A stretch of 64,000 bases of DNA from Incurvaria masculella (Eukaryota; Arthropoda; Insecta; Lepidoptera; Incurvariidae), in assembly GCA_946894095.1 (NCBI GenBank), contig OX335647.2, positions 11,550,001 to 11,614,000 of the forward strand, read 5' to 3'. Shown here in pieces: positions 62,731-64,000 of the stretch. The notes beneath the pieces were generated by a model, which was not told the origin of the DNA, did not search any database, and saw only the letters and a list, made by a program, of their open reading frames with translations. The translations under genes were made by a program, and so were the position numbers. Position 1 is the first letter of the stretch; the number at the start of each line of letters is the position of its first letter.

Positions 62731-62880
62731 AATTCTATGTATTTAATGAATACGACATTACCGTTATCTCATTAATTTCAGTTTCAGCTACATCTACATT
62801 TGAAGCATTGTAATCAAATTTTGAAAATAATCAAATGTGGATGTCGCTGAAACTCAAATTAATCAGCTATCTCTTTTTGA
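62729..62880. mobile_element. Short foldback related to 24293-24612
   Basis: AATTCTATGTATTTAATGAA, ACCGTTATCTCATTAATTTC and ACATCTACATTTGAAGCATT, answered in inverse by CAAATGTGGATGTCGCTGAA and ATTAATCAGCTATCTC. It lacks the T-arm-like loop. It appears to interrupt the end of the preceding MITE. Confidence 0.6.
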
Positions 62881-63733
62881 AATCGGGCCATAATATCTAA
62901 GAATAATTTACGTTCTGTCATCCGAGAACATAGCGAAATGATTGGTCAAACATGAAATTTTCCGAGGAGGGAATTCGGGCAAAATTTAGACGTTATTGTG
63001 GTGAAGCCTGCCCAATGCCTAGAGCTAAGAATAGATTATTTGTTCACTCCCTTGATTCCTTGACAAGTCGACCTGGAATTGGATTGCCAATGTGGTATTC
63101 ATCGCGGCGATTATTAACTATGAACGAGCTACTCTCGCTCGTCTGTACGACCTCGAATTGACCGTTAGTTCCGTACTAGTTAAGGCTGGGATGAAGGTTG
63201 ATACTCACCGCATCTGTAGTGTGATAGTAGTCTTATACAATACATTACTTGAGCAATTATAAATGGATGGACTTCTCTAACGCTAAGTTGACACGCAGCG
63301 AAATTAAGAATTTAGCATCAATCAAATGGTATAATAACCTTATGAATGCAAACATATTTACATTAAATTATAAATGTTAATGCATTTTTTTATGTTGTAG
63401 ATTTAATATTTTATGAAAAGCTGGAAAAACTGTAGTCTCATGAGCTCCATGCTGCATGCATTTACACACTTCGATCCCAAAGTCAATCTAGAAGATTATT
63501 TCTTGAATTCAAGTCGTCAGGACATCATCAGAACATTTTTACAACAGGTGCGCTGTATTATTTAACGAAATTATCTACATATGTACCTTCGAATTTCTCT
63601 GCCGCCACTCCGCTCTGTTGTTACATTTAAAGCTGTTATCGTAATAAAAAACATTTAATAGGCACTATTAATGTTTTATTACTTTCAACTGCTGCTTTAT
63701 GTCATCTATATAAATTAAATACCGAGAATAGTG
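62881..63733. other. Unassigned stretch
   Basis: No supported gene; a 69-codon plus-strand frame at 62952-63161 has no recognisable motif. Confidence 0.35.
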
Positions 63734-64000
63734 TTAAGGTGGCCCAACCCGCTCATCTCCCCATACAAAAGGGGAAAGAAGATCACGCCTTTATTTCTTG
63801 TCAGAGATCCAAAATTTTACTCAAAATAGCTTTATTTGATTGAACTAGATGTCTGATGACCATTGGCATTGTAAAATTGTGTTTGGTTTCCAAGTTATAA
63901 CGTCCGAAAGTTCCGATTTTTCGCGCGTTTTATACAATAACTTTGGAGGTGGATTACGCATTGATAAAGTAAGAACATCTTAAAAAGATTAGTCATCAGA
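63734..64000 (+). mobile_element. piggyBac-like MITE, copy F (cut by window end)
   Basis: TTAAGGTGGCCCAACCCGCT at the left, followed by the family interior; the right end lies outside the window. Confidence 0.8.

Overview
This is a 64 kb window of eukaryotic nuclear DNA, most likely from a moth or butterfly. The coding genes are split by GT-AG introns and match insect families. The rest is crowded with TTAA-flanked piggyBac-like MITEs, RTE, CR1 and Jockey-type LINE pieces, Helitron-type 3' ends, hAT and mariner relics, and a BEL/Pao LTR retrotransposon. Nothing prokaryotic is present (no operons, CRISPR or plasmid features).

Region 1 (about 2.4-10.2 kb, minus strand) is a complete nine-exon gene for ribosomal protein S6 kinase (p70 S6K). 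All splice phases close to a 449-residue protein that keeps the mTORC1-docking TOS motif, the kinase catalytic residues, the activation-loop Thr, the turn motif and the hydrophobic motif, followed by a short basic tail. Its introns hold a mariner transposase remnant, an RTE tail, a foldback element and SINE-like pieces.

Region 2 (about 10.2-15.8 kb) is the S6K upstream region followed by a plus-strand two-exon gene of 313 residues with an FP (Fbxo7/PI31) domain and an F-box, i.e. a nutcracker/FBXO7 homologue.

Region 3 (about 15.9-28.1 kb) is transposon territory: a long-TIR piggyBac-like MITE, a nearly full-length Jockey-type LINE with two nonsense codons, rearranged RTE fragments in opposite orientations, an 85-bp minisatellite whose unit reads as a C2H2-like finger, a 318-bp foldback, two piggyBac-like MITEs and a CR1-like 3' fragment.

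Region 4 (about 29.2-38.3 kb) has three GC-rich islands. Each carries a short plus-strand ATG exon ending at a consensus donor, and all three end in phase 1, which is what alternative first exons of one large gene would look like. I do not recognise that gene, and its common exons are not visible in the window. A non-autonomous hAT element with an exact 8-bp target duplication sits between the second and third exons.

Region 5 (39.2-45.7 kb) is an intact BEL/Pao retrotransposon: identical 443-bp LTRs, a 5-bp target duplication and one uninterrupted 1760-codon gag-pol frame. It is evidently a very recent insertion, in the presumed intron downstream of the third first exon.

Region 6 (45.7-64 kb) has no recognisable host exon. 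It holds MITE families, a duplicated element with a tRNA T-arm-like hairpin, a minisatellite abutting a Helitron-type 3' end, a dead mariner transposase and composite palindromic MITEs rich in CRE octamers. All repeat-family assignments come from reading the sequence by eye, without a database search.
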